A DNA stretch of 64,000 nt from Oscarella lobularis. Its lineage: Eukaryota > Porifera > Homoscleromorpha > Homosclerophorida > Oscarellidae. Position 1 is the first letter of the stretch. Every line of letters begins with the position of its first letter. Location: assembly GCF_947507565.1 (NCBI RefSeq), contig NC_089194.1, positions 682,001 through 746,000 of the forward strand, written 5' to 3'. The position numbers and the translations under genes were made by a program. Below, one piece after another: positions 47,501 to 59,492 of the stretch. Below the pieces are notes generated by a model, which searched no databases, was not told where the DNA came from, and saw only the letters and a program-made list of their open reading frames with translations.

Positions 47501-50500
47501 ACGTCATTAAAATTTTAGCAATTCACATGCGTCTTCGTTGCGGCATACCAGTTGTTGTTATGGGAGAGACGGGGTGCGGGAAGACGCGTCTCATACGCTA
47601 CATGTGCCGGCTTCAGTGCAAGTCACAGGAAGCTACAAACATCAAAAATCTTTTTCTTATGAAAGTTCACGGTGGTGTAACTCGTAAAGACATCATGCTT
47701 AAGGTTCACGAAGCTGAAGTCAAAGCTGAAGCAAATTATCGACTGCATCAAGTGAAAACTGTGCTCTTCTTTGATGAAGCAAACACAACTGACGCGGTTG
47801 GATTGATCAAAGAAATTATGTGTGATAAGCGAGTCAACGGACACAAGATCCGCGGACTAGGTCATGATCTTCATGTCATAGCGGCGTGCAATCCATACCG
47901 AAAGCATACGGAAGTCATGATTGAAAAGTTAGAGGCGGCAGGTTTGGGATACCACGTTCGTACGGGCGACACGGAAGACAGGCTAGGGCAAATTCCATTG
48001 AGACAGCTTGTTTACAGAGTTCATCCCTTGCCAGACAGCGTAAAAGCCCTTGTTTGGGATTTCGGACAACTTAAACCAGATGCAGAAAAGGCTTACATAA
48101 GCCAGATCGTCTCGCGCTACGTGTTGGTACAGAAATCTCTTCCCCGCATTGAATCTATGATTGACGTCGTTACGAACGTGCTTGCAGCGTCACAGAACTA
48201 TATGCGATCTCGAAATGACGAGTGCAGTTTTGTCAGTTTACGCGACGTCGAAAGAGCAATGATGGTGATGGCTTGGTTTTACACACTGGACGAGGCTCTT
48301 GAACCATATATAGAGAAAGCGTACAGCAAAGCCGAGAAAACATTGCCAATCGAGCAACAAATTTCACCTCTCGATACTCTCACCCGTTCTCTTGTTCTGT
48401 CTCTAGGAGTCTGCTACCAAGCTCGCCTGCAGGAGCGCGAACAGTTTCGTGAAGAAGTGTGTAAATTCTTCTCGCCACCTTGCGCGCTTAAAGGTGGTTC
48501 TGCGCAGATGAGGAGGGAGATTGAGTATTGCCAGTCAGCTTTTCTGGACGAATTAGAATTGCCTCCTAAGATAGGGAAGAACCACGCTCTGAAGGAGAAT
48601 GTTTTCATGATGGTTGTTTGTATTAATCTTCGTATTCCTCTTTTTCTCGTGGGAAAGCCAGGGAGCTCCAAGTCTCTGGCTAAAGACGTGGTGAAAAATG
48701 CCATGCGCGGAGACTTGTCAAGCACTGATCTGTTCAGGCGGCTCAAACAGGTTCATATGGTTTCCTACCAGTGCAGTCAGCTTTCAACGGCAGGAGGTAT
48801 TATCAGCACCTTTAGTCAGTGTCAACGAATGCAGAAAGAAAACGATCTTGATAAATTTGTTGCATGTGTTGTACTCGATGAAGTGGGATTGGCAGAAGAT
48901 TCTCCTCGCCTTCCTCTTAAAGCTTTGCATCCTTTGCTGGACGACGGAACTGCAGGAGCAGATGACAGTGAAGAAGGTTAAATTGTCAGGTTAGGTACAG
49001 TTTATTTCTTTATTGTCATTGTAGATCTACCATCTAATCGAGTTGCATTCGTTGGGATATCGAATTGGGCTCTTGATCCAGCCAAGATGAATCGCGGAAT
49101 CCTCGTACAAAGAGAAGTGCCTAGCGACCAGGAGCTGATTGTTAGTGCGTTAGGAATATGTAGCACTGACGGTCGCACTAAGCGCCACTTGGAACCGTAC
49201 ATAGCAGGCATGGCAAGCGCTTATCTCGAGATCTGCCAAGAAGCCAAGAAGAAAAAGGAAAGGGAGTTTTTTGGCCTTCGAGATTTCTACAGGTACACGT
49301 GTCTGCATATTTTCAATGTCCTTTTTTATAATGGCGCTTCCCTCATGTTTTATTTTAGTCTTGTGAAAATGATGTTTTCATTCTGCAAAATGACTGAGCA
49401 ACCTCCCACGTGGGACCAAATGTTTCACGCAATCAAGCGTAATTTTGGTGGTTTGGATGGAATTGACTCTGTCGAAATTTTTCACAAGCATCTTGTTAAT
49501 CTTTCTTCGGCTGGCGGCCATGACTTCGCACCGGATTGCAGCTCGGCAGGACTTATCAAAGCGAGCCTAAAAAAAGACACCGACTTCGTGGATACTGAAG
49601 AAAGCCGTTATCTTCTTTTGCTGACGGAAAACTACGCGGCTCTCAACATCGTTCGACAGCGCTTTCTCGTCGGTGAAGATCCTGTTATTATTTTCGGGAG
49701 CTCTTTTTCAAAAGATCAGGAATACACCCAGATTTGTCGAACCATCAATCGCGTAAAAGTCTGCATGGCAACCGGCCGGACAGTTGTTCTTCTGAACCTT
49801 GAGCAACTATACGAAAGTCTCTACGACGCTCTGAATCAGTATTACGTCTACCACGGTGGTCAGAGATTTGTTGACTTGGGCTTGGGTAGCCATCGCGTCA
49901 AGTGCCAAGTACACAAAAATTTTCGATTGATCCTGATTGCAGATCGTGACGTCGTCTACAAAGACTATCCTATTCCTCTTATTAATCGCATGGAGAAACA
50001 CTTTCTTGCTATGTCGTCTATTCTCACTGGCCAGCAGCAGCGAATGGTAGACAACATTTGTCTGTGGGTTAAACAATTTGCTGAAGTAGATTGGCGTGAG
50101 CAAGGGAAAGGTCGTCAAAAAAGCCGTTTTAAGCCGGGTGACGCTTTTATGGGATACCACAAAGACGCTGTCGCTACTGTCATCCTTCGGGCGTGTCATC
50201 GTATTGCCGAGGAGGATGGTCGAAGTGAATTGGATTCAGGCACAGGAGACGAAAACTGGGAGAAAACGGTAATTGATGACGCCTGTTGCTCGCTTTTGCG
50301 GTGTGCCACGCCTGACGCGGTTGCCCGCTTGCCGGCATCATCTTTGCACAATCAAGCGGATGCATTGTGGGACGTTTACTTCGAGCGACAAGAGCATTCA
50401 AATTTAGCTAGCTACCTGAAACATCAATTTCAAAGAGAGAGATCGAGCCTTCTCGTTCAAATCACAACCCATTCCCGACTTTTGTCGACGGAAAATATTC

Positions 50501-53500
50501 GCGATGTTGAAGCTCGCGTTGGGCTTCGGACGGAGTCGATATCGTTGCAACAATTTGATACTGAACAGCAGTTCTGCTCTCGAGTCGGAGACTTCTACTC
50601 GCGACCCGATGATTTGGATGCCATTCTGATTATCTTGTGCGAAGCCGGAGACATTAACGGAGATTTAGTAGCATGTGCTCGCTACCTTGTGCAGGAGGAA
50701 CAAGAAAATGCTATTCGCAGGCGGAGTTTTTCTAACAAACTTGTGGTCAATCGGCACGTTGTCGTTGTCGTTCATCTTCCCCGCATAGCGGGCGGCTCAT
50801 TCTTGGGTTTTCAAGGAGGTGCCTGGACTGAAGTTCACATTGACGATTTACCAGTCAGTCATGCGACGCAACCGCCAATAACGTCATTAGTAGGTCGCAA
50901 AATCAGCTCTCTCTTTGGAGACCCACGAGAAAGCGAAATACAGTTGAATGATTCTGAAAGCGAGAATTTGCCAACTAACAGTTCGGTAGGTTGTGTTCTC
51001 AGCGCAGCGCCAGTTCTTCGCGAATGTATTCACGGGTCTGTTAGTCGACTTGACCATCTTGATGATGAGTCGTCATCAGCTGAATCAGCCAATGAGCGAA
51101 TCAGTTTGCTATTCAGTCTAATTCCTGAGGACGAGACATCGGCTCCAACTCATGTTATAAGATTTTTCAATGAGCTGAAACGTCGCGTTGTCAGGTTGCT
51201 GAAAGAGAAAGAGGGGAGGGGTAGCGAAGATAGCGCCCTGGAATGGGTGAAGATTGAAGCGCGTAGCCAGGATAGCATTCAAGCTGGAGGCACGTTTCGA
51301 CAATCACTTTGGCTTAAAATTGTCCGCGTCATCACCCCTGTCTTTGCTGAAATGATAGCGTTTATGGATGCTAACTCAAACTTGTTCTTACTTCGGAACG
51401 CAAAAGCTACTACTGTTCCCAACTGGGTTAGCATTTTATGGATTGACATTTTTTCTTGCCGTGGGCTGCTGTCTCTAAACTATGAAGACTGCTTGTCGCC
51501 TGGTGAAAATGCTCAAGCTCGACCGCGGGTTTTAGTTAAGAACCACGGATTTCAAGAGCAACCGTTTGTCGCACAGTTTCCATTCTCAGGGAACCTCAAA
51601 ATGGAAATAGATATAATGCTTGAGAAAACAAAAGAACGCACTGGTACGTGCTTTTATAAGTTGAGTGTTGTTTTGCAGAAATGTTCTCTATAGGCCTCGA
51701 AACGAAAAATTTGTTGAACGCTATGCAGCACGTTTTCGACGAAAGTCCTCTAGGGAGTTTGATTCGTGACGTAGATTTGTCATTTCCGGAAGCTCGAGAT
51801 GAACTGGTAACAGCATACTTGGCTGATTTTGTATACATGGTTTACCCTTGCGCTTGCCACGGAGAAGTGCACTCTGTAAGTCACTCGGTTTACGTAAATA
51901 GTCTTGTATTGAAGTAGACTTAAATTGCGATATCTGTTGCAGCTTGTTGTTGCGGCCATCGTCAATGGTTTCAAGGAGCTTCGTGCTGCATCGTACGGAA
52001 AGGATATCTTGACAGCCGAAGAAACGTTGTCAACTAAAGTCTTGACGATTCCCGCCGTTCACGTGGCGCACGACTATATAAGAATTCGCCTCAAACACTT
52101 TTCTGAATTATCTCGTATTGATGCTAGCGTTCTTTCTTTTCTTAGCAGACAGAAGGGAAAAGATAATTCTCAAGAAATGGTACCGTATTTGAGCAGTAAA
52201 TTGGTTTTCCAATCTAAGTTAATATTTTCTTTTCTAAAGAATTTGGACTCCGCTGCCTTCAAACTTTTCCTAGAACGCCTTTATCCAAGTTCAACTGATT
52301 TGCTTCTTCAGGGAACGAGAAATAAATGGATGCAGCGCGTGCAGGAAGCTAAGCCGATTCTAGACGCTTGGCTAGCACTACCAATCCTAGACGATTTACC
52401 GGAACGGTCAGACAATTTCCAAAGAGCCCGGTAAGGATTCTGATCTTAATTCCATGTGACTGAATATCCGCATGACATTGGTTTCTGTGTTGTAGCGTAA
52501 TGTGGACCAAAATTTGCACTGTTCGGCTTTATTTTGTGCACGCTAAGCCGTTGGCAGAAAGTGAATTTGTTGCTAAAACTGGTTGCACTTTGTGGAAGGT
52601 AATTACTTTTCTGCGTATTTTTTGGTGCTTTCCTGCAGGCTGTCAAAAATTCCTTACAGCTCCTAATAGTTTGATTTGAACGCACGATAAATTGGTAACG
52701 TTGGCATAGTGCTAACAGTGGCAAGTATTGATGTTCTTTTCTAAGTTTCTGAATACAATAATAACTTTTAAATTCGCTCTAAAAAGCACATCTAATTGTT
52801 TTACAGCTGATAAAGAGCATTTTTTAGAATATTGAAAATGAAACACCGGATTTCAGAACTGCTGAAACCATCAATCTTTTACTACACTTCCTTCATGACG
52901 CCAGCAAAGACTGCTTTTCTAAAATGTTTCAGTGAGGCAACAGTAATTGCGATTGTTAGGGCTTTTAGTTAATTCGTTTTGTTTTTGTAGATCTAGTAAA
53001 CAATGCTTGTGTTGCAAAAAACTGTGGAAAAATCCGGTTCAGTTGCTTTGTGAGCATATTTTTTGCCTGTTGTGTTTAACCAACATGTCGAGCAATGGGA
53101 CGAATTTTCCTTGCCCTGACTGTGGAACTTTAGTGCAGAACCAGGAATTCCAGATATCTGTGGATTTGAAGTGGGTACATTGTGGCTTTCATATTCTGAT
53201 ACGCGCTTGATTTCTATTTTTGCAGAAAAAAAATAGACAGCTTTCTAACATTCAAGAGGTGTTGCACGTCTTTTTTCATGGAGTTGGTTTCTGCTTATAC
53301 TTTTAACGCGCAAGCTCAGAAAGCCCCCGCCTCCGACGTTGTCCGTCTTCTCATGACTTTGATCACCCGTGGAACAATAGAACTGGGAGAAGAAACACCA
53401 AAGGACAAAGAGTTTCTGCTTTTCGTAGATAGCACTCCCGTAGTGCGCTCTTTCCTTTTGCAGCTGTTGCTTCGATACAGGTGTTAAAAATTCTAGATAG

Positions 53501-56500
53501 TTTGTCTTTCCAAACGATCGTTTTCTTAGCCAAGACGAGACTAAAGGTCTCGTGCATAACTACCTGCAAGAAACTCAAAAAGTCATCGAGTGTCATGCAG
53601 ACGGCGCGGAGTACATAATGGATCTTAGAGTCATATTTGTTCAATGCGTAGAGGCAAGTTTCAGATATTGCATTTATTCTAATCCCATATTTGTTATTTC
53701 GTAGGATTCACTGGATTGTGCTTCAAGTGGGAATCCTCAGCATCTGTTGTTTCTCGTTTCAAGAGAATTAACCAAGGTCCTGGAAAATCTCCATGCCGAG
53801 CAACATAGTCTTGCTTACCTTCAAAGCGTTGCAAGCACTCGCTTTAGCCTTCGTGTGGTTGCTGAATGGATTTTGCAACAGCTTCGTAAACCACGCGGTA
53901 GTCCTCTCCCTAGAGAGCGCATCGCCGTATTCCGCATGGTTGAGAAATTATTATCTGATCAAAACGATCCACATCGTCTCTTGTTTCTACTGAAGCAGCT
54001 TGTTAGGAAAAGCGGAACTGATGTCTTATCCAAATTGTCTCATATTCATCAGTTTTTATGGCTCGAGAATGCCATACGACACTACACGGACGTAATTTTG
54101 TTTGGCAACCGTTCTTAATATTTTTCCTAATTACGCTGCCTTTTGTTTTAATTAAGGAGAATGAAGCAGTTGAGTTTGATTACTGTGCATCTATTGGAAA
54201 TTCGTACAAGCTTGTTCGTGAAGGAGTCGCTCGAAGCGTTTTTACAGCGTCTTCCGCTCCTCTATCCGATTCCGTTGAGGTAGTTTGCATGTTCTAGATT
54301 ATTAGCGCCGCAAGGTATGCAATATTTGCTGTTATATAGAGTCTACCACATGATGTGAAAGGTCACGCAAAGACAGCGTTTATACTTCTTTCCATCTACA
54401 GAGAGGTGACAATGCGAGAAGCTTCCGAAGATGTGTCTCGACACGTTGGAAAAGAGGTAAGGAATGTGACTATGGTGATCGTTCTGCGCATGCTGTGAGA
54501 TTAATTGTAAGGTTCGAAACGTACTCCGAGAGTTTTGCCGTACTCTTCCTTGCTGGGCTGAAAATGTCGGAAATCAATTAATTGACAATTCATTGGGTGG
54601 AACTCGTGCTCCGAAGGCTGTTGTTGTGGCTCCTAGCCAGCCTTCACGAATAAGGTCTGCCGCTGCAGTAGCTTTGCACGTGTTGTTGGCAATAGAGACA
54701 GCTGATAATCTGTTGATGAAGCCGCTGATCTATATGATGAAAAACCCCGAAATGTTGAGAGTAACCCTTCATTTAGGTTAAGTCCCTGCTTATAATTAAT
54801 CGATGCGTTTAGTCTTCCTTTTTTCCTACCATGCCTGACGACAACTTTTTGGCTGTGAAAGGAGCTGCAAGGGGCGATAAAGGAACGAAGTGGCATAGTA
54901 AAAATCATAATTATTTTGCGTGGTTTACTCTGACGTTAAATCGACTATCTAGTGTGTCCCAACGGCCACCCTTACTTTATTGATAATGTAGGAATGTAGT
55001 CTTTCGAAGGCTTTTCCCGTACTTAATTGCATCTTAGTGCGGCAGAGCTGTTGAAAAGGGATTATGTCACTGTGGAGCTCGAATAGGCGCCGCGAGCTTC
55101 CTCGAATTAGCAGAAGGCAACGTGCCAGGGGAAAGAGTGGACGATGCCACTGAGAAGGGTCATGTTCTTGGTGAAGCTGATGCTCGACCTGACCTGGTAG
55201 CACCAGAACGTGATCTTTCATCTCCTTCCTGCGCTATCATACGTCTTCTGATGCATGCAGCGCTAATGTGGGCGTCTTGCAACGCCGACCAGGTGGAAAA
55301 CTACCATTAACCTTATTAAGTGTCGGATCTTGAATTATACCCTGTTTTAGGACTCGCTAGAATCTTTTGCTCAGATAGTTCGTCCAGCAGTTCCGGATGG
55401 CGATTTACCTAGTTTCTTTTGGAAGCATTTTGAAAAGGACATAGTGGCGTTTGCCCAAGCCATTGGTCAGACTTCGGATGATGGATGTGCTGTCATTCAT
55501 CAGATACTCAATGGAATTGTCCTTTATCGGCGGGATGGTAATCTTAGAATTTCTGCTATAACCAACCTTGACGATGAGTTGTAATGTTGTACTGTAGAAC
55601 AATTTGAAAGTACTTGTTTATTGCAAACAAAAGAAGACCGGCAGATGTGGGAGAAAACGTTCAACGTCACATACATTGAGCCATTGTTGCTGGTCTCTCT
55701 CGCTACACAAAAGAAAATCGCTGTTTTTGATTTTTAGTTTTTTAGACGATGGGAAAAACCATGGGCGAGTGGATGACATTAGTTACAAAGGACGACAGAG
55801 TTGGTATGTATTACGTCTTTTACTTCTCAGTGTTCTTGCTGTTCATTGCCCGTCTTTTTTTTCAAAGGAAATTGCCCGTTATTGCGGTGGCTTTACGAAG
55901 TGGAGAGTCCTCCTGGGTCGACCTCACCTCCTTCTTTGTGGCGATACCGAGCTCAAGTTACTGTTGCACATCTAAAAGTTACTCTGAATCAGCAGTACTC
56001 AGGCAGACCTGAAGCGCAACCGAAAATATTAAAGGAGTTCTTGAAAGAAGCAAGTTAAAAATAGTTGGACAAAGTCTAAGCGTAAACTTTAGTCCTTTAG
56101 GAAAGAAACATTAGATACTTGCGCCATTTGCCAAAAATTCTGCGATTGCAGCGGTTACTCTTGGACAAATATCACCACCGACTGTCACTTCAAGAGGCAA
56201 AAGCCCTCACACTTGGTAACTTTTTGAAGAAGTTGCCAGGTAAGCTTGGCCTTTCGTAGCCTTCATATATTTGCCTAATATGCTTAGACCATGAACAACG
56301 AGAGTTCAAAGATTTGCTGCAAGTTTTCAGCAGTGTTTGGCATTACCTGTGTCCTGAAATCTTTGAACACGGTCGCCTCAAGCCGAAGAAAGCTGAAGAT
56401 AAGATGCCCCGAGTTATTTCGCTTGAAACTTCCGTTTCGTTTTTGCTGCCGACAACTAAAGGCCCGGGAACATGCTCTATGTCGCTTGTTGATTATTTGA

Positions 56501-57709
56501 TCAACTGCGTGCACAACGAGTTCGTTGCTCGATTCCGGAGTCTAAGTGGAATGTCTGGGTATGGCTTTATTGAGACAGCTTTGCATGATGCCTTTTCATT
56601 TTATATTTAGGTTGGGTCCCAAAATTCCAATGAGAGAAATCACTTCGACACAACTCATTTCTTACGATCTAGAAAAAAATTTAATTCCGCTTGTGCTATC
56701 TCACTGCAATTATTCCTTGGAAGTTGGGAAAGGATGTGACATATCATACGATTTTGCGGGAATTGAACGCCAATTGGTTGATCGTTTTTTAACAGGAAAA
56801 CCGCAAATACAGTTTGAGGTGATGATCGATTCTTCCTACAATTGTGTTTAAATTCAATATTTTTAGGCTCGTGAGTTTTCGTTCAGCGGAGATCTGTATA
56901 CAACAGCGCTCTTTGTAAAAATTAGGCATAAAGTTCCTCAAGTTCGATTTATCTAACTTTATGAACTGTATAAGATTGCTTTTTTAGGCCAATCTGGCGC
57001 CAGCTGTTTCGCGGCAGATCGCTAGCGAACTTCCTAACTTGACAGACATCTATAGCGTGCTCTCAGTCCTTGATGTTCTTTTAGGCTTCATTGTTTCAAC
57101 TGGAGGCGACAAGGAAAAGCTCATTCACGACTATTTGCACTCTACATTGAGAATGCCCGAAGATCAGGGTCTTGTCAGTCCTAAAGCGCGACAGCATTGC
57201 CGTCTGAAGCACGTTTTATCTCTTTGGAGAATCGCAGCGGTGGAAAAGGGAAAAAGATTGGCGCTGAATTATCAGGTAATCTTTGCTGGACTATTAAATT
57301 ATTCTTTTATAGCATTGCTAATCGGTTGTAGGATCCTTTTGAAGACCTTCCTGCCGTTTACAAAGATGGCATGGACAACGAATTGAAACAGGAATTAGAA
57401 AAATATCTGAGAACGATTAATGTCAATCTTTTCATGAGCGAAATTATGGAACTGGCTCTGCTTCAAGTGAGAAATAAGAGTGAGGTCAAGGGATTTGAAG
57501 ATTACGTGTAAGCAAGAGCACTGCATGAAGTGCACAAATTACCTTAATTTATTTATTGTCCTTCGTGTAGAATCAAAGACGCTTTGGACGAATTATGTCA
57601 ATCAGAGTTGGAAGGATCAGAGCGTTGTCCAGAGGCTTTGTTGCTCCGTCATTTATTGCACTGCTGGAGCACTGCTGTTCACCTTCAAGACAGTTTGGAT
57701 CGTTGTTAG
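35028..57709 (+). CDS. RNF213-like giant AAA+ ATPase / E3 ubiquitin ligase, gene B (spliced)
   Basis: Paralog of gene A on the opposite strand. Order: three short repeated acidic exons (35028-35583), more disordered exons (38150-38460), two SAM domains (38529-38738, 38789-38996), a long disordered exon (~39338-40235), CBM20-like module (40288-40473, 40697-40893), N-arm (~40.95-44.3 kb), AAA core in exons 44450-48976, 49025-49292 and 49359-51643, RING exon 52991-53170, RZ finger near 54.95-55.1 kb, and a C-terminal domain ending at TAG 57707-57709. The likely role, by family, is a cytosolic ATPase-coupled ubiquitin ligase in immunity or lipid handling. ATG 35028 is chosen because it starts the MSGEE motif echoed in the next two exons; ATG 34860 in the same frame is the alternative. 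I saw no disabling break. Confidence 0.88.
35967..36038. repeat. palindrome, candidate Academ-like subterminal hairpin
   Basis: CAGGCTCTCCCGTAGTGAAGCGCGC pairs with GCGCGCTTCACTACGGAGAGCCTG. Outside it on the right is ctacgcgaggct (36049-36060), nearly the same as the right tip of the 29-34 kb transposon. A matching left tip and target duplication were not found, so it may be a solo end. Confidence 0.6.
36449..36908 (+). mobile_element. non-autonomous Academ-like element, 442 bp, with 9-bp target duplications
   Basis: The element proper is 36458-36899. It begins TAGCCTTGACC and ends CTCCGAGGCTA, so the outer 6 bp are inverted (TAGCCT/AGGCTA) and match the tips of the AcademH-type element. 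The 9-bp sequence cccatagat is at 36449-36457 and 36900-36908. Near the right tip a hairpin (CAGACCTTCTCTCGCG / CGCGAGAGAAGGTCTG, about 36830-36886) parallels the hairpin in the autonomous element's TIR. No coding capacity. Confidence 0.75.
36597..36705. repeat. TTCGAA-rich palindromic repeats
   Basis: Many copies of gttcgaac/gtttgaac stand close together, each self-complementary. They lie inside the 442-bp element. Confidence 0.8.
37643..37752. repeat. AT-rich microsatellite (TA/TATG)
   Basis: Long runs of ta with interspersed tatg and ttta. Confidence 0.9.
38150..38460 (+). other. gene B: acidic linker exons before the SAM domains
   Basis: One exon starts after ttacacttag (about 38146) with DQEQSSGAD; another starts after tgttgcag with DESEVAEVQNE. 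Junctions fit phase 1, and the donor before SAM 1 is probably the gt in gcagttgtatt, which leaves an intron of about 54 bp. Confidence 0.5.
38529..38996 (+). other. gene B: tandem SAM domains
   Basis: Exon 38529-38738 encodes FRKWLENLGLGQYF ... EDDFDRMGV ... GHRRKILGRL, a canonical SAM. Exon 38789-38996 encodes VRKWLEKEKFGRYC ... ESDLKFMNV ... GHMRAILIRL, a second one. Each domain is one exon with phase 1 at both ends where I can read it. SAM domains often polymerise. Gene A has one SAM at the corresponding place. Confidence 0.85.
39338..40235 (+). other. gene B: long disordered exon
   Basis: About 300 residues rich in Ser, Glu, Asp, Ala, Gln and Lys starting GDDDCSHDN, with no fold visible. 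It lies between the SAM pair and the CBM20-like module. Confidence 0.65.
40288..40893 (+). other. gene B: CBM20-like module, two exons
   Basis: Exon 40288-40473 carries GVKVIFHALLHPEWEF and VYVDWNWN; exon 40697-40893 carries SGMFYIEKEL and VPYKYLVYRNG. The order (VxFHA, W-rich strand, PYKY) fits a CBM20-like beta-sandwich and matches gene A. Aromatic residues such as W in DWNWN could form a sugar platform, but that is inference. Confidence 0.6.
44450..51643 (+). other. gene B: AAA+ core exons
   Basis: Exons 44450-48976, 49025-49292 and 49359-51643. P-loops: RAGVGKT near 46.28 kb, GETGCGKT near 47.57 kb, GKPGSSKS near 48.66 kb. Walker B: LFFDEAN near 47.77 kb and VVLDEVGLAED near 48.88 kb. 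The second exon opens with DLPSNRVAFVGISNWALDP. The last has FGSSFSKDQEYTQ and INRVKVCMATG. An intron at 48977-49024, absent from gene A, splits the region after DDGTAGADD. Confidence 0.9.
52991..53170 (+). other. gene B: RING finger exon
   Basis: C3HC4 ligands are CLCC, LLCEHIFCLLC and PCPDC, so all eight are present. The RING is less like a canonical E2-binding RING than that of gene A: the residue after the second Cys is Lys and the loop is short. Confidence 0.8.
54949..55290 (+). other. gene B: RZ-type zinc finger and following segment
   Basis: CPNGHPYFIDN, an intron (about 54989-55036), then CGRAVEKGLCHCGARIG. As in gene A the final pair is C-x-C. It is followed by EKGHVLGEADAR and IIRLLMHAALMWASC. 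Confidence 0.75.
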
Positions 57710-59096
57710 TGCACTTGCATTTCATTTCTGTGTGACTGTCTAGCATTTGCTCGTTTAGTTTATTTGCAGCAATTGTCTTTATATGTTTTACTTCTTTGTT
57801 GTAGCTCCTTAGACGTGCACTGGTTTTCATTTGTCAAAATCTTGCATGATTATACTGATTAGGTCAGAATGTCAGGGATAATTTTTGGTATTGTCTCGGA
57901 TGTTTCTAGGTAAATGTCTATGTCTGTACGTGTTTAGTGACATCTAAAGAAGGAAAAAATTTCTCTGTATCTGTAATTATTCTTTGAAAAGGCGGGTTGC
58001 TGCGCAAACAATCAACTGAAGAAACGCAATCAATAAATCACTCACATGCCAGTAATTTTCGACTATTTTTACAAAATTGTCAATATCGTAACAAGTTGCT
58101 AAGCCGCTGTCGATGAAAAAATCTTCGTGGAAAGGATTTAGCGGGATAAAGCAAGAACAAAATTTTTCTTTTACGCAACTGCTTCGAAAAATAGGAGACC
58201 TACCCAAAACTTTCTTGCCACAAAACTTTGGTCATACGGGCATTGAACATTAGTCATACCCGTATATTGTAGGGTAATAATGGTCTCTGATAAAACGGAA
58301 AAAGCCGTTTACCCTACCGTCTCCTGAAGTTTCAAGGTTTGCGGAAGGATATAGCACCCAAAGCATGCAATATTTTGTAATATATTCAATAAAAAACTTC
58401 TTTCAAGAACGTTTAATTAAGGCACATTGGTACGACAGCATCAGTAGAGACTATGATGAAGTAAAGTCATGACTCATAAAGAGTGAGTGAAAACCTTATT
58501 TTAGACAACTGGAATTTGTCAGCCAGCTCACGTCGACAATGAGGAAAATCTTTGTGCTCCCACGTTCCATTCTTTCAACACGTCAAGGTACGATTTCCTC
58601 GGAGTTCATAGCAGTCGTTAAAGGCAATTCCAACGCTTTCCCAAATTGCGAACTGTTTGAAGCTTTGAGGCATTCGCTGCTCATTCCTGCTAAAGCCAGG
58701 ATCAGGGCAGTGCGTTACGGTTTTATCTAAATATAACGCGAATAGAAAAATAGTACTAAAAATGAAATAAACGTCGACTTTACATTTTGTATTGGGAATC
58801 TTGTGCCTAATACATCTGTCGCTGTACGGCTGAACGTCGAAACTTCACTGAAACCTTTGGCACGGAAGCATCGCACTCAAGTGAAACCGTAACGCCGCGC
58901 TAACTAGGAACATGTTCAGCTGCACTTTAGAACAGCGAAGTCTTCCTCTCGGCTTCTCGACGCCAAAATTGCCTAATGCAGATCTCCTTTGTGACTTGGA
59001 AAGTTGCACTTCGGAAAACGATGACGTCATTCTACTTAGCTGCGGGCACTCAGAATAAATTGACTCTTTCCATTCGACATGCACAAAGGATGAATC
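57710..59096. other. 3' flank of gene B, mostly without features
   Basis: Apart from the minus-strand scrap at 57977-58207 I see no gene or transposon end. Confidence 0.4.
57977..58207 (-). pseudogene. possible RNF213-like C-terminal fragment
   Basis: A 76-residue minus-strand frame contains NPFHEDFFIDSG ... NFVKIVEN ... LLIAFLQLI. It loosely resembles the last domain of genes A and B (NPFEDFP..FKD ... INLDIFMGELM). Only this piece is present, tail to tail with gene B, so if the match is real it is a truncated third copy. The similarity is weak and by eye. Confidence 0.25.
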
Positions 59097-59492
59097 ATGC
59101 GTCTACTGCCAGCCGTTTCTGCTCGACTCTATGAAAAACTCTCTGAAGCCTTCAACAAGAGCATCGCAAAAGACCATCATGATGCAGATGAAGGCCACGT
59201 CCAGGAAGAGGACGACGATAGAGAGGAAGACTTCGAAGACAGAGAGGAAAACTGGTATACTACGACGGAGTTCCAACAGCATCTAAAGGCATCCTTCAGA
59301 AATCTTCCGCCTTCTGCAGTGAGACCGGAATACATTTCTGCACTACAGAAAGAAAAACGCCGCGAAACTGTACTCTGTGATCACAGCTATGCTGGCAATT
59401 AGAGCGGTGACGAGTACAAGCGACGTAAGGGCTTTCCACGAAAGAAATTCTACATCAAACGGCTAAGAAAAATCCACAAGCCACGTGGGAAT
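59097..59492 (+). CDS. uncertain ORF, acidic then basic, interrupted by TAG
   Basis: 101 codons from ATG 59097 to TAG 59400-59402. It has an Asp/Glu-rich stretch (EEDDDREEDFEDREEN) and no known domain. The same frame continues past the TAG for about 29 codons of Lys/Arg-rich sequence to TAA. It could be a decayed gene, an exon read past its donor, or chance. Confidence 0.25.

Noticed and set aside
44904-48746. Minus-strand ORFs inside gene B's AAA exon
   Set aside because: Shadows of the coding strand without their own domains.
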